A stretch of DNA of 64,000 bases from Isoetes taiwanensis (GCA_021234155.1 JAJEKV010000033.1:8298635-8362634), one strand, 5' to 3'. Shown: positions 36,250 to 49,400, numbered from the stretch's first letter. Translations and numbers: made by a program. The notes: a model not told the origin generated them from the sequence alone.

Positions 36250-39200
36250 GCTCCTCCCAGGCTGATTTAGATGGGACGAAGGCATCCGGATCTGCTGCTG
36301 GTTCGCTGCGACGTCCTCCAGCCATCGTGGCTACTGGACCTCTGGACAGCTCTGGAAGGCATGGCTTTCATCCTCAACAAATCCCGGCGGGCAACAACGA
36401 CAAAGCCTGTCTGGTAGCTCTCTCAACCCACCGACCCGTCTCAAGCCGAAGATGGTGGGCCCTGTGCTCTGCGCTTCTTCATGGGCGGCCCGAGAAGCCG
36501 CCGAGGGTAAAATTTGTGGGCCTCGAACCATGGGTGGGGTTTATGTGTTGTTTGTAGTGTGCCACCTTTACACGTTCGAAGCATGGTGGTTTGAGCTTCC
36601 CTGTGAAACAAGAGTCCAATGTTGTCATTAAAATGACGCTGCATTAAAACGCGTTTGGGACGTATTTTTTTGAAAAATACGTATTTTATACAATACGTAC
36701 TTAAAAGCTTAAAATACGTTTTTTTTTTTAAAATTGAGAAAATGCTTAAATATAACAAATTATGCAATATAAACATAAACAATTGTTGGAAAGTTGGTTA
36801 GCATGTTTGTTTTTGCTATTTGGGAGGCCCAGTTCGAATCCTAGTGGGTGCAAATTGAGTCCTGCTTTGAGAAAAGCGGTTCATTTTTTTGAAAAAGCAT
36901 TAAGCGTATTTTTAAAAATACGGTACCGTATGTCTGACGTGCGAGAATGCGTATGGATTTTTAAAAATATCGTATTTGAACAACATTTTGCAAGAGTCCA
37001 AGTACCCCTCGGCCCTATCCCCGGGCGCTGTGTGCACACCGGACGCACTATGTGCCGCTTTACGCTCCAGTAGCGCTAGCCAGCCATCGGGCTCTCTTGT
37101 CCTTCCAACAAGCCCCGAGTCGCGCGGGCTCACGCATACAAAAAGCGTAAAGCCAAGTGCGGGGGCCAGAGTGTCGCCTAAGGCGGCCACCTTCCTCGAA
37201 ATAAACAATGTGTCTATCGAGGGCGCATCTTTGCAGGGGCATGAATCACATCCCTCGCAACAAGATCCGATATGGGGCGAGGGCTTGACCCCCAGGGTAC
37301 CCGTCAAAAATGCCTTCGAACCTGCTCTAAGTCGTTCCAAGTCGCCAAAGACACCATTGGGCCCCACACCTCTAACCCATCTGAAGAACTGGCTCCACTA
37401 GTGCTCGGAACAAATGTGGTGGTGGCCCCGATCCATACTGACTTCGGTCTTTTGACTATTGTTTTGCATTGCGTACATGCCTTCCAACTCTGGGGTCACC
37501 AAGGCGGGAATGGATGCATCCCAATACATTGAAGATGGAAATTCCACCCCTGTGTACTTGTAGTGGGTGTAACCTCTACCACCCCGATAAGTGAGCCGGA
37601 GAGTCTTTGGATGACATGAGGAGGATATGAGGACCACCTTAGTCTTGGCCAAAGGGTTGACATGCATGTCCGTTTGCCGAGAATGTGTGTCCAGTGGCAT
37701 CTAGGTGTGCGCGATGCCCCCTGACGTGTATGGGCCAAGAGGTCCACATCATCCACATAGATGAGCCACGGGATGACCCGGTGCAAGAGCGATACCGTCC
37801 CCATTGGCAAACAAGCCGGGCTTCCAACCGTCCAATGTAAAGTCCAAAGAGTGTAGGTGAGAGAGGAAAACCTTGCCTAACTCCAATGCTCGCCGCAAAC
37901 GGTATCCGATTGCATGTGGCCGTGCGGCTCCGTCAGACGGCCTGCATTAATCGCTGCTCGGCAGATCCATAGAGCCCCATGGTGCAATCCCGCCCACAAC
38001 TTTTCCCGGTCGCGCGGTCGAAAGCTTTTGCAAAGTCCACAAACAACAAGCATAACGTCCTCCTCGGCCGGTTCCGCTGTCCTCGATCATGCGGTACGAT
38101 TGTGAAGATGTGATCAATGGTGAATGTCGGGCTCGGAAGCTGCTGGTAAGTGCCGACTTCATTTGCCTGCGCCCATCTGGTTACCTGGCATTGCTCGAGA
38201 ATGCGCGCACAACTTGGCAAAACCGGTGACCATGATGGTTGATGGTGAATTGGGTCGATGGATGGTTCCCCGCCTTATAGTTGGGGACAACCACGCTTGT
38301 GGTCACAGGACGAAACCCTCTTCGGCGCCACGTTGAACAATGCGGCAGGGGCCGGGCACCATGGGCTGTCCCCGCCTAATTTGAGCAACTCCGTTTTTGG
38401 GCGATCCAAGTCTGCCGCCTTCCCATTAGCCGCCTACTTGACCCTCGCCGACATCTTCTTACGTGATTACGGCGATTGGGCCGTATTCGGGGGCACATCC
38501 GTCCGTGTTCGGGGGATCATAAAGCTATTCGCCAGGTGTGTACTGCCCCATTGCGCCCGTGATGTTCCCGTGAAAGGCCGTGGTACCCAGCGCCGCGAAG
38601 AAGTTCGCAAGGCGTCCGGTAGGCGAACATTTCTCCTTCGTGCCTTGCGTGCCTTGCCTTTGTTTCCTTGAGGAAGGCACCGTAATGGCTGGTGGCCCGA
38701 GCTGGCGGTCCTGCGATCCGCGATGAAGGGCTGGTCGCGGCGTTCCGTTCCTTACCCGACATCCGAACTTGCATACGTGCAGCGGGGTTAGCGACCTCTC
38801 TCCGATCACGAAGAGTAGAGTCTCCCAAAGCACTACATGCGCTGCCCGGTTAGAGGCTCCAGCGTTGGTCGGTTCTTTTGCTCCGGTACGTGTGGTCATG
38901 AAGCTGTCGAGGAGAATACGAGCATGTCGGCGTAAAGCTCAGCCTACTCATAATCCAGCGCGGGTCGTCTTTCGAGGGGCCGTAAAGCGGTGCCGGGCCC
39001 GGCTTCACATAAGTGGGAGGTGATCAGAGTGGCCTCCTCGTCCGGCTTGTCCGTACGTGGCGTGAAAATGGTGACAAGGTGTACATCCTGGCAACCACTA
39101 TGACATAATCCACGACACTGGGTTCGCCCGCCCGTGATTGTCACGTGCGCAAGTGTACCCGTGGGAAGAGGGGCCATTGTGGTAGGCCATTGCATTATGA

Positions 39201-39390
39201 GCGAGGTCAAAGATACCGCGACATCGAGCAATTGTTAATACGCCGGCGGGTGACCTGGCCGTCATCGAGTGCAGGTGCAAAGGCTGCCTCTGCGGGGCGC
39301 AAAGCTGCGCCATCCGTCATCGTCGAGGTCAACCGCATGGCTGTTCCACCCAGTATCCACGCATGGAGGAAGATTGTTCATGTTTGAACA
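36250..39390 (-). mobile_element. LINE 3 (copy B), endonuclease-RT-zinc finger, interrupted
   Basis: Third LINE, minus strand, more GC-rich than LINE 1 and 2. An endonuclease segment near 39,060-39,120 resembles the VDYVIV motif seen before the catalytic SDH of such nucleases. RT motif A (FVDFAKAFDRA) lies at about 38,017-38,047 and the catalytic YVDD box (LIYVDDVDLLAHT) at about 37,742-37,770. Downstream, LCRCCPPGFVEDESHAFQSC at about 36,340-36,400 resembles the zinc-binding domain that follows plant LINE RTs. A 371-bp insertion at 36,620-36,990 splits it. Many frameshifts. The type (RTE- or CR1-like rather than L1) is inferred from motif spelling. Confidence 0.8.
36620..36990. mobile_element. 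Short non-autonomous insertion with 11-bp target duplication
   Basis: Present in unit B only. The flanks are caagagtccaa at 36,609-36,619 and again at 36,991-37,001, while unit A has one copy (27,250-27,260). The ends carry a short inverted repeat (aatgttgt at 36,618-36,625, acaacatt at 36,980-36,987). Internally tggttagcatg (36,795-36,805) and gttcgaatcc (36,832-36,841) match RNA polymerase III A and B boxes at tRNA-like spacing, suggesting a tRNA-derived SINE. The AT-rich arms contain repeated aaatacgt/acgtattt. The inverted ends and target-site length would also suit a Mutator-type MITE; I cannot decide between these. Confidence 0.85.
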
Positions 39391-39933
39391 GATAATGCTA
39401 ATGCAATCAATTCATCCGCGATGGGTCTATAGATTTCTGCCGCAGAATTTGTAGCTATATATCATGTTGTGTTTGATGCTTAGTGGAATTATTCAGGTTC
39501 GATTCCTGGAACGCAGCTCATTTTAATAGTTTAGAGCATTGTTCTTGCAACTGTCATGCAACTAAGGTTGACCATTATTGTGTATTCAATGCATAAGACT
39601 ATTTTTGTTGGGCGTTGATATTCTAGTTTCGGCCCGGCGGGGGATTTAGTGATAAGGATGGACTTAGCGATAAGGATGGGTCTTTATACAAGCCAATGCC
39701 CTACGCATCCCTGGAAGTCGACCCAAATGCAACTCTCAAGTGGGGGGTGTCGATGAAGCATTCTGTGGCATAATGAGTAATTGCAAGATAGATTGTCTCT
39801 ATGAAAGAGAAAAAAATTAAAACCCTCATTAAATGGAATCTTAAATGCTAAAAGAATGAATGATCGATATATTATATTATATTATATGATGATAGAAATA
39901 TATAGAATGCCACGACGGGCACAAGAAAAAACG

Positions 39934-40030
39934 AATTTGTTGTGGAAGTTATATTTGTTTTTGAAAAAACGAATTTATTGTGGAAGTTGTATTTGTTGTG
40001 GAAAAAACGAATTTGTTGTGGAAGTTGATA
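39934..40030. repeat. Minisatellite in unit B
   Basis: Same three-copy array as at 30,147-30,241, with slightly longer A-runs. Just upstream, an AT repeat is longer in unit B (about 39,863-39,892) than in unit A (about 30,085-30,103). Confidence 0.8.
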
Positions 40031-40412
40031 TTTTAAGTTTGAATCTTCATTGACATGCAAAATAAGATGAATTGAATTTTCATAGACATGCAATACAATG
40101 ATGATATCGGTGTAGCATGTCCAATTAATTTAGGATACTTAAGTTCAATTTAAACTAGAATATTCAAAATACACCACTTTTCTTCCATTGTAAAGATTGA
40201 ATTCAAATGCAATGTCTCCAAACTCCCTCTTTCCAATCTTTACATTAGATGATACACAATGCAATTTGCTTACAAGGCAATAATCTACCACATATATACA
40301 TCACACATTCAATACAATTTGGAACATAGGTATTGGAAAGTAAATGCTGTAGTACAACTAACTGTGGGTTGTAAAATAAGCAAGAAAAGTTGTAGCCCTG
40401 GTAGGTCTTCTT

Positions 40413-42778
40413 TTATTGGTAGAATTTATAGGTTGAGGCAGCCACCACGATATTTCTAAAGCCTCCAATTGTGGCAACGGTCATAAGGATGCAACCTAAT
40501 ATAATGCATATCTGCCAAATAAATTCAAACCTCTACTTAGATTGAGTAGTGAGAAACTTGATATATTGCATATAGTATTAAGAGTGAGAGGAACGTACCC
40601 AATTTGCCAACCATGACAACCCCATAACCCTAGGTTTATAGATAGCTAACCACATTATGCACGGAAGCTGCATTGATAAATAACTCAAATTATTAAAATA
40701 TTCAATGGACGTGCCAATGAAAAGAAAATATCAAACTTACGAAGTATGTGGTTGGTGCAAATGCAAATCCTCCAAAGAATCCCAACAAGTCTCCAAAGAA
40801 AGGTATTGTCATCCCAATAAACATTGTAAACCCTAGAAAAGAGAAAGAAAGAATGAATGAATGATTTTTACCATCCACAGAGAGAGTGGCGGTTTAAGTA
40901 GAGGTGAAGTTTCATAAAATAATAAAAACTAATTTACTTACCGACATATATAGTCCTAGTAATAAGCCGTAATGGTCTACCCGGTCGAAGCTTAACCTTC
41001 TTAACAAGTACTGTCTCAAGCATATCAAACACAGGCATTGCATAGATCTGAAGAAATAAATACAAGAATTATATATCAAGTGCAAGTTAACAATAATCTA
41101 TATTTGAAACATATAGAAAGTTTAAGTATGAATGAATTAAAAGAAAATATAACTAGACTGTCAAGTAGACCAACCAACATAAAATTTATTTACCTGGTAA
41201 CTCCCTATTACATGAATGACCACCATTAGATTTGCCATTGCAATCAACCATCTCGGTTTTCCAAGTGACTCCAAGATGTTATCTTTGACATTGTTGCCAA
41301 AGGCCCAATATCCAACCAAAGCCACTGGAAAATAACATAATGCGACAACAATATAGGCTACTACAACTCCTCGCCACATTGGAATCTTAGAAGGTTTTCC
41401 TTCTTTAGATGGAATTGTTGCTTGAATTTCAAGAACGACGTTATGTCGCATAAGCAAATGCAACTTCCCAAGAGCATTGAATACATTAAAAAATAATTAC
41501 TGCAGACTTTCGTTGCTTATAATCATAACTCGACATTTGAAATTCTCGCCTTGATGGTGAGCCTACCCAAGCTATTGTTGAATAAGCGCATGCATGCAAC
41601 AAACACGTTATATACTAATATACATTAACAAATTTCCACACATCTAAATAGATTTAATACACACCTGAGGGACATGATAGCTGCAGATAAAGAAACTCCG
41701 GCAATTGAGTTGAAATTTGGGAGTTGTGCTAGGAAAAAGTGGACAGATGCAAAAATAAAGATCCAGTAGGTCAACTTTATGTTTTGGCATTGGCCATATT
41801 GGCCATCTTTTGTACAGACCAATTCATAAAATCTTCTCAAGGACTTTCCTCCAGTAACCATGTACACAATATCAACACCAACTTCGACAATTAATTGTTG
41901 TGGAACAACAATCCATAGCCCTAGTTTCTCTCCAAAAGCATGTTGGCCAAGCTCATGGTAGCGATCAAATCGTTTTCCAGGAACCATCTCATGCATTTCA
42001 ACCATTTGCCACAATGTGTACAAAGTGATAATCCATGACAACACCAACACTATTACTCCTGGACCCCTATTTACCAAAGAATTGAATTGTTTTTATCAAA
42101 AGAGCTTTGCAAAAAGAGGAAATCACAATACAAACCATTAATTGAAAACATTAGAAAAACATACCATCCGAGATAAACCATTGCATGTGGAAGGCTGAGG
42201 ACACCAGCACCAACCATAGCTGTGACATTGTGAAATGCCGAGTACCACCATTTTGCATTACGTGATCCAGTGACAGGCAACCACTCATCCACTTTCTTGT
42301 CTTCATCCTAAAGAAGTGAGAAAGCCAACGTTTCAACTTACCGACCAAATACAAAAAATTGAACACACTTCTTACTTATAGCCATAATACAAAAAAATTG
42401 AATACATTGGTAAGAATTAGTAATGAGGTCAGCTTTAACCACAGAGTGTTTTTCAGATGAAGAATTGCTCGTAGTTAAGCTTGAAGACAATTTCGAGGAA
42501 AAAAATCATAACTAAGAAAACGTATAGATGTACACACAAATTTAAATATGGCCGATTGGCACTTTTAGACGATTTGCATTTGCTTAGAATGCAAAAAGAT
42601 AAAATATAATCTCGGTTAGCATGCAAACAGACCTCTCGATTAGCATGCGAAGAGACTTTTGAGACTTTAAAAAAGCTCTAAAAGCTCTAAATCAATTGTT
42701 ACTCACGCTCTTTTTGGAAATCCACCTTAAAGCTTCACCTGGATCTTCCCCAAATCCTCCTCCTTCAACTCCTGCCAT
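40413..42778 (-). CDS. Lysine/histidine transporter-type amino acid permease (LHT family)
   Basis: Proton-coupled amino acid uptake carrier of the plasma membrane, AAAP family. Eight exons with GT-AG borders: 42,707-42,778 (start ATG), 42,165-42,307, 41,665-42,066, 41,194 to about 41,585, 40,942-41,047, 40,741-40,832, 40,599-40,667 and 40,413-40,511 (TAA stop), giving about 450 residues, normal for LHTs. Diagnostic stretches are [109 protein letters not shown] and a terminal YKFYQ. About ten membrane segments are expected. Exon 4 has apparent lesions: its acceptor lacks AG (gcgctt), and FAYAGHN is spelled with gcgacat where gcaggacat is expected. Both fit loss of CAG. Exons 5-8 lie in duplication unit B. 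Confidence 0.93.
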
Positions 42779-45700
42779 GGCCGAATTACTACGCCTCAAA
42801 TCTGCTCTGCATGCTGCCTTTCTTCTAGTTTGACTTTTTAAGACGTCCTTTTTAGGGACGCATCTATTTGTGGAAAAAGGAAAAGAAATATCCGAAATTT
42901 CGATCTTTCAAGGTTCAATCAAATATTAGATAATTCGCACATGTTTCGGTACTCTCTAAAACTCAATTTCATGAAATTCTCATTTGTTGATTCTCAACGC
43001 GTTTGTTACTCTTGTTTCACACAACCACTCATTTTGCTCTTACCCATGATCCTAGCATTCTTATATTAATCAAATATGGCATGATTAAAATACTTGTGGT
43101 GCCCTATACGTTAAGATTCCCTTGTCTTTAGTCAATGATTCCCACTACGCCACTACGCCCTTAAAATATATGGTCTCAAATTCCAACTACAATGTTGAAA
43201 TCTATGGTCTCAAATCATGCATTTCGCATTGAAACACATATACACTCAAGAACTTTTTTCTAAGATAAAAGAACGAAGTTTGACAATTTAAAATGACCAC
43301 TACAATATCCTATGGTACTTTTAAGTATATATAAAATGTAGATCAAGTGTAGATACAATGCTGCAAGTTGACTAAGAATTTTCTAGCTACAGTCCAAGTT
43401 AAGCTAGAGATGGCATTTTGAAATGCAATAGGCCATTTTGGCATTGCAAGAGGGCAAATGAGCGAGGTTGGAGCATGGGGTAATGGCTTGTTGAAGGCCA
43501 TTCCAACAATGCAAAAGTTAGATAGGATTTGATCTTCCAGCCAACAGAGAGCCATTGGATGGAACAAGCATGGAAAAGAAGCCCAAACAAGAGAGCACGA
43601 TGGAAAGGGCAATCAAACAGAATAAGATTATCTAGACATAGCAAATCCAGAGGGTAGAGGTTAGAGGTTAGAAGGCCAGTGGTCTAGTTGTTGCTCCCTT
43701 ACTATTTCTTTTTTATTGAGGCGACTCAGAAGATCGTGCATACATTGTGGAGCGAGAATTCAACGAATGAGGCTCCCTCCCCCTCTTCTTTGTTGAATCA
43801 ATATACATCTTTGCTTAAACATGATGCGGAATTGGTCAAAGGAGATGTGGGCCAATGAGAAATTGCCAGGTAGGAACAGATCTGAGAAACCGGAAACGGC
43901 ACGTATATTGGGATTCAAAATCCCAAATTTGGAACCCAAAAACATGTGTACAGAAGTGCATGCAATCGAGCTGAAAAAAGAAGGGAACTAAGGCTTACTT
44001 TGGAAGTGCTATATACAGCCGATTCCGGTGCGTGGCCTTTTTTGCTCGTATTCGCCCATTCTGTATCGCCTTCTCCTCACCGCATAAAATAAACGCCCCT
44101 TTCAGATCGATAAACAGTTCTGTTGACCACCTATAAATTCTTGCACCTTCCAATGAGTTTCCTTTTTCCGCCTTCTTTTGACTATTGTCATCTCAACGTC
44201 TTGCCAGGTACTTACCATATTTTACTCATTCTCCTCCTAGCTATATTTCATCTAATTTACCTCAAGGACAACTGTTCCAACATGTCACTGCCTTTGAAAT
44301 TAATGGCTTGGAACTCCATCTACACTCATGAATTATTGCATCCCAAACTATAACTTTTTGCAACTTGATCAAAAGTTTAACTCCCAATGAAGATCCATTA
44401 GGAGTTGTTGGTTCTTCATTCCACAAACTGTAATGGATGTAACCCAATGGAATGCCGCTTGTGGAAGTTGGGATAGGAGTTTTGGTGCTCAAGACTAATC
44501 CCTAAGTGTTCAATAGGGTTTTGCACATTGAGAACAATGTGCAATCTTGGACTTGTACAATGTGAATGGTGCACGTTAGATTATATGGCCAAGATAAAAA
44601 TGTTCCAAAACTCCTAGAAGTTAACCTGGTTAGATTATTATATTTCCTCTAAGCTATTGAGGATTAGACCTAGCTTGTTTTCCAAAAGGAAAAATCTCCA
44701 ATTTCAGCCACAAGGGGGTTAAGCCACAATATTCATTTAATTCAATTCAATTCTTATGGATGCCAAGAGCAAACAAATAGGAAACTGATATTTTATGCAC
44801 TTATAAAACTTGGGTCAAATCCTTTGTTAGACATATACGGGTACTTTACTTCATGACCCTTTTTTTTAATTGTTTTAAAAGGCCCATGACCTTTGGCCGT
44901 CAACAACTATCGTCCAGCTACAAACTTTTGAATATAAGGTACAAGCTTTTGAATATAGTTATTTCTTCCTGCCTAACGTCAACTTGCCACATTGACAGCC
45001 CCATGCACATGGCGCATTCAATGTGTGCCCATCTTTCCCCATCTTAAAAAGTAAACAGTTACTCGCCTCCAAACTTTTGCAAGAAGATATTGCAGCTTGC
45101 AAGTCTCTTAAAAATTATTTTACTTTCAATTGCAAGGAATCCATCCACTCAACTTCTTTTTTTTAGCTATTTTATCCAAGTTTTTGTCCATTTCTATTGT
45201 CCTCCTTGTTGCCTAATACCTCGTTTAGCTTCAAAAGTGTCTAGGGCTACCCCCACACTTGCATACATGCTTTACAAGATTGTAATTTCATAGAGGCTAT
45301 GTAAGCACTAGATTAAATGTCCAAAGAAGACTGTTGTGTGTTAAGCATGTGCACATTATCGATTTGTGTGCAATTCGTTCATTATACACTCAGCTTATAC
45401 TTTTTAGATTCAGTCAACATGATGAGTTGGGAAAATGAAGTTTGAATCATGTGCAAGAGCAATGAATTCACTTGGTCTAAATTATGACACCCTCATATGC
45501 ATTGGTTCATTTTCAAAGCTTGCAAGGTGTTACATATTAACCTATACTCAAGCCATATACGTGAGAATGAACCACACAATGTATTAACCTATACTAAAGC
45601 CATATACGTGCTGAATGAAGCCACGCAATAACGTATTAGAATGTTAGTCCATGGCTACCAATGGTTCTATATGTGGTGACCACACAAGCTTATCAACAAA

Positions 45701-48700
45701 ATATATACCATGGTGCTGATGTTGAGTGTGAGGCCTTGTGTTTTTGGGACTTTTAGGGATGCTGCCAATGTGGAACATCTAAAACTAATATCGATAACAA
45801 TCATAAGAAAATGGCCGCTTCATACCTCCACTTCCGTTCTATATAGTTGGAGGTTATAAGAAGAACTGAACAGAACGCTACGAAAAAAAATCTTGGTAGT
45901 GCAAAGGACCTAAAGCTCTGTTTTTTGGGCTGTGTATATTTGCATCTTTCTTAACGTAGAATCTGATTAAGAAATAAATTGTAGAATAACTTAGAACTTA
46001 CGTTGTGCGCTTCTGTCGCGCCTTCTTCTGCGTATCCCGTCATTCTGCTTCGCCTTCTCACCACCAAACCAAAAACACTAATTTCGGCCTTTCTCTGTAT
46101 CCCGTACTTACCATTTTTTTGATAATTATACCATTTATGTCCTCTCTGCGACTTCCATGAAATGATCCACCTAGTCGACAAACTTTGACTGCCCCACCAA
46201 AAAGTCTTAGATGCATCTTCTTATGCGCTTACGATGCTTGACCGACCAAAATTTGACAACGATCTTAATATGTCCCTTTTAGATTATTCCTTCCTTACGA
46301 CTTCTCTTTCTCGCATCTTGCAATTATGGAATAGCAACACATTTAATAGATTTTATACATCTTCTCACAATCTTCATTTGGATGCGGAATTATGTCGTTT
46401 TTGGAAATGGCCCGATAAAAACCCGAAATGTAGTGAACGCACTGCGCAGTCAAAGTCGTCGATTTCAGCCGCTCAAACTTTGTGACTTCGAGGAAACTGA
46501 CTTTGGGCTCCAAAGGCGATGGACAAAGTGACTCCATGAAATTTGTCCACATATCTCTATAAAGTAGATGACTCAGCCAACAATAAAGTTTGTCACGCAT
46601 GCAATGTAAGGCCAACATAGGCATGACCAATGAGCACTCTCGGCTGGTCAAATGTTGGACCAAGAAAGCAAGTGAATGGGTTAAGAGTCATTCATTTCCA
46701 TCTAAGATGAAAAATATTATTATCCTACTAGGCTAGTCCCTTACATGAGTAGTTAATAATGGGATGAATCATATTTGGCCCTATATTAGCTAGTTAATGT
46801 TGAGATGTAAAATACAACAATTAGTATATGCTTTCACACTTCTTGCCTTGTCACCCAATATCCAAAGAATTATTGAATTACATACTTTTTATTCCCTTTT
46901 TGTCCATAGATTACTCAAAGTGTGCTCTTTATAGCTCACAACAATGACCAAATGCTAACATCTTTTATTGGTAAAGAATGTGCCCCTCTTTATATCACAA
47001 GCAACATGCCTTGATTGACGAGATAAAAGTCAATTCTGATTAGCAAAATGCACTTTGTCATATAAGATGATTTGGCCTCCATGAAGACACGTCACAAGTA
47101 GAAAATGTCTTTAGAGTCTTTAGAATAAGGAACATTTTGTAAGACTTTTTGAAACTTCTAGATATTTGATTAGATGGACTATTTAAGAAACTCAAGAAGA
47201 TTAAGGATTGGGTTAGCTGTTGATGAGTTATAACTTACTCTTATGGTAGAAGTAGGCTATTAGGCCATAATTGACGGCACAATCACAACTAATTAGTTTG
47301 CATTGCCTACAGAAAGTCTAGAATCCAAGTTCAAAATTCATAAAGAGGGAGTTATAGGGCGTAGATCTTCACAATTCAATGGTTTTTCCTTGCTCCAACA
47401 CATTTTAATGCATTTTCATACGCCATCAGACGGCCTGCATGTTTTGCAGCATGGGAGTCGCATTTTGTTGTGCAAAATCTCTCCCCTCTGCAGTTGTCTA
47501 GAAGGCATGAAGAGTTGTATAAGTCGGAGAAGATCCAAAAGAAGTGGGCAGTATATAAAGGTGACACAACTATTATTCGCGACCGATAGCCTTTAGAACC
47601 CCAATTTGGGTTACCTCTACTTGCCTGAACAAGTATAAAATTCTATTTCTATTAAAAAGATGTTGTTTATTTGGGCTTCGAGCACTTGATTGAGCTCTTG
47701 CCCGGGTCCATAACTCGCTTATATCCCCATGGACGTAAAAAATACATCTGTCTATCTATCTTATTCTGGCTTTAGTAATGAATTTAGTTCAACGCTTGAT
47801 AGAAATTCTAATACAGTTATACAAGCCACTTTTTCTCTATCATCATCATCTACATCTACATCTACATCTATAAGAATTTGTTTGTCCAAATATAGGTTCT
47901 AACAAATTTCAGTTAAAGAAGTACAAGCATTTCTCAAAGCAACCCCTCCCCCACCCGTGAGCGGTTTACCCCCCCCCAGTTAGTTGATTCCTGCAAAAAA
48001 TAACAAGTTTGAGCAAAATATACTCACCTGGTTATGAAGTTCTGATGCCTCCATGTCTTGTTTATGCTTGCATCCTTGGCATTGATATATATGATGATAA
48101 TAAATAGTTCAAATAAAGCTTTTTCTATGACTTCAGCAAGATGCATGAACCTTCCTTGATGACTTGCATCCTTGACACAATCAATATTCTTGCTCCTTTA
48201 AAGTCATCAGGAAGATGAAGAGGAAAACACATAGAATCAACTCTTGTCTATCATCCCACAATGGATGCAAGAGGCGAACATATACAAGGCCTCCAAATTT
48301 GAATCAGTATTTTTATTGTAACGATTTATTAGTAAAAAACCAATCTCAAAATCAATACGTGTTTGTGGGCCAAAACGTTTATAAAACATATCTAGTTCTA
48401 ATATAGTTTATACAACTCCATCACATGATAAACAAGCATTGCTTTTTGACATGCTACTAGAACATGATAGTTGTAGTTGATCTTTATTAACAACTTTAAA
48501 TATGTGATTACTAATGATTAGATTGTCCAAAGTTAATAGAATGATATTTGATTACATCTATTTTTCTTGGTGTTTTTAAGTGCTATATCATGATAATTGA
48601 TGGTATGCACTTTAAGTGCTATATATGATTTTTATCACCATTATATACTATGATTGATCCTATCACCACATCATGGTAAAACGTAGTTGATTTTCTGCAT

Positions 48701-48793
48701 GATACCAAATAGTTAACCAACATTACTCAACACATTACAACAGTTCACAGACAGCATTACTCAGTAGAATACAACAGATGAAAGCATAATACC
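42779..48793. other. Intergenic region
   Basis: Six kilobases of AT-rich DNA upstream of the transporter gene. No coding region is supported. Minus-strand frames near 43,343-43,644 and 46,343-46,663 lack domains. A pair of direct repeats of about 46 bp (tattaacctatact ... ccatatacgtg) lies at 45,536-45,630, and a (catcta)n microsatellite at about 47,846-47,872. The transporter promoter should lie just right of 42,778, but I cannot define its elements. Confidence 0.5.
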
Positions 48794-49400
48794 TTTTGAT
48801 GTCCCCGTTGTTGGTACCTTCATTCCAACGAGTTGCGAATTCACAGGCATCAACAGCACCCTTAAATCTCACTCCATCATATTTGAGCTGCTCTCTAGTG
48901 AATGCCCCCTTAAGAACTGCCCCTTGTCCATCGTGCTCTTCCTTACCATGGGCTGTCCCAAAGGAATTCCACACTATTTCCTTCCCTAGCTCATTGTGAT
49001 ATCTTGGCAGGAAATAGAATAGCCGGGCAGATTTGAATTGGCTAGAACAACCATCTGACCAAACTATATGCCTGAAGAATTCTACTCTATTTGATACCAG
49101 CCATGAATTGTGCTTTTTAAGACAGTGCTGCACAAAAAGAGTGTCATGAATTTTGTAAAAATGAGTTATTTTCAATAGCTTTCTGATCCCAGAGCTTTTG
49201 TCTATCCTATACGTGACGTGGACGAGAATTGTTATTTGGTCATTGTGCTAGCGCTGGCTCTGAACCTCCCTTTGTATTTTCATGCTGTAATTCTCTGCAA
49301 CATCAATTACAGAAACAACAGTGCCATCTTGGATATTGTCCAAGGAACTCCGAATTGCGGGGCGCCATCTAATTGCATGTTAGGGCCTACGCCATCTAGC
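48794..49400 (-). pseudogene. Lone exon of the SDGCSSQFK gene family, with stop codon
   Basis: Related to the gene at 60.9-64 kb. The minus-strand reading starts at RLDG after a GAG acceptor at 49,400, runs through ITILVHVTYR, HDTLFVQHCLKKHN, IVWSDGCSSQFKSARLFYFL and WNSFGTAHGKEEHDGQGAV, and ends at GDIKR before a GTATTA donor at 48,793. An in-frame TAG sits at 49,248-49,250, and a frame change lies near 49,350. The 62-kb relative has a 69-base intron exactly between HGK and EHDG; this copy has none. No neighbouring exons were found. It may be a partial retrocopy or fragment. I do not know the family's function. Confidence 0.75.

Larger units (their letters stand above)
31375..41171 (+). repeat. 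Large tandem duplication, unit B (9.8 kb)
   Basis: Second copy, joined directly to unit A. At 31,374/31,375 tcaagtagacc runs straight into gtaataac with no extra bases. The right end is tcaagtagacc at 41,161-41,171, after which the transporter intron continues with unique sequence. Nearly all of its extra length is the insertion at 36,620-36,990 plus its duplicated target bases. Confidence 0.95.

Noticed and set aside
31375-41171. Reading the duplication as two haplotypes wrongly joined
   Set aside because: It cannot be excluded from sequence alone, but the junction falls inside an intron and unit B continues into unique gene sequence while unit A does not, which fits a true tandem duplication better. 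Kept as a caveat in the finding.
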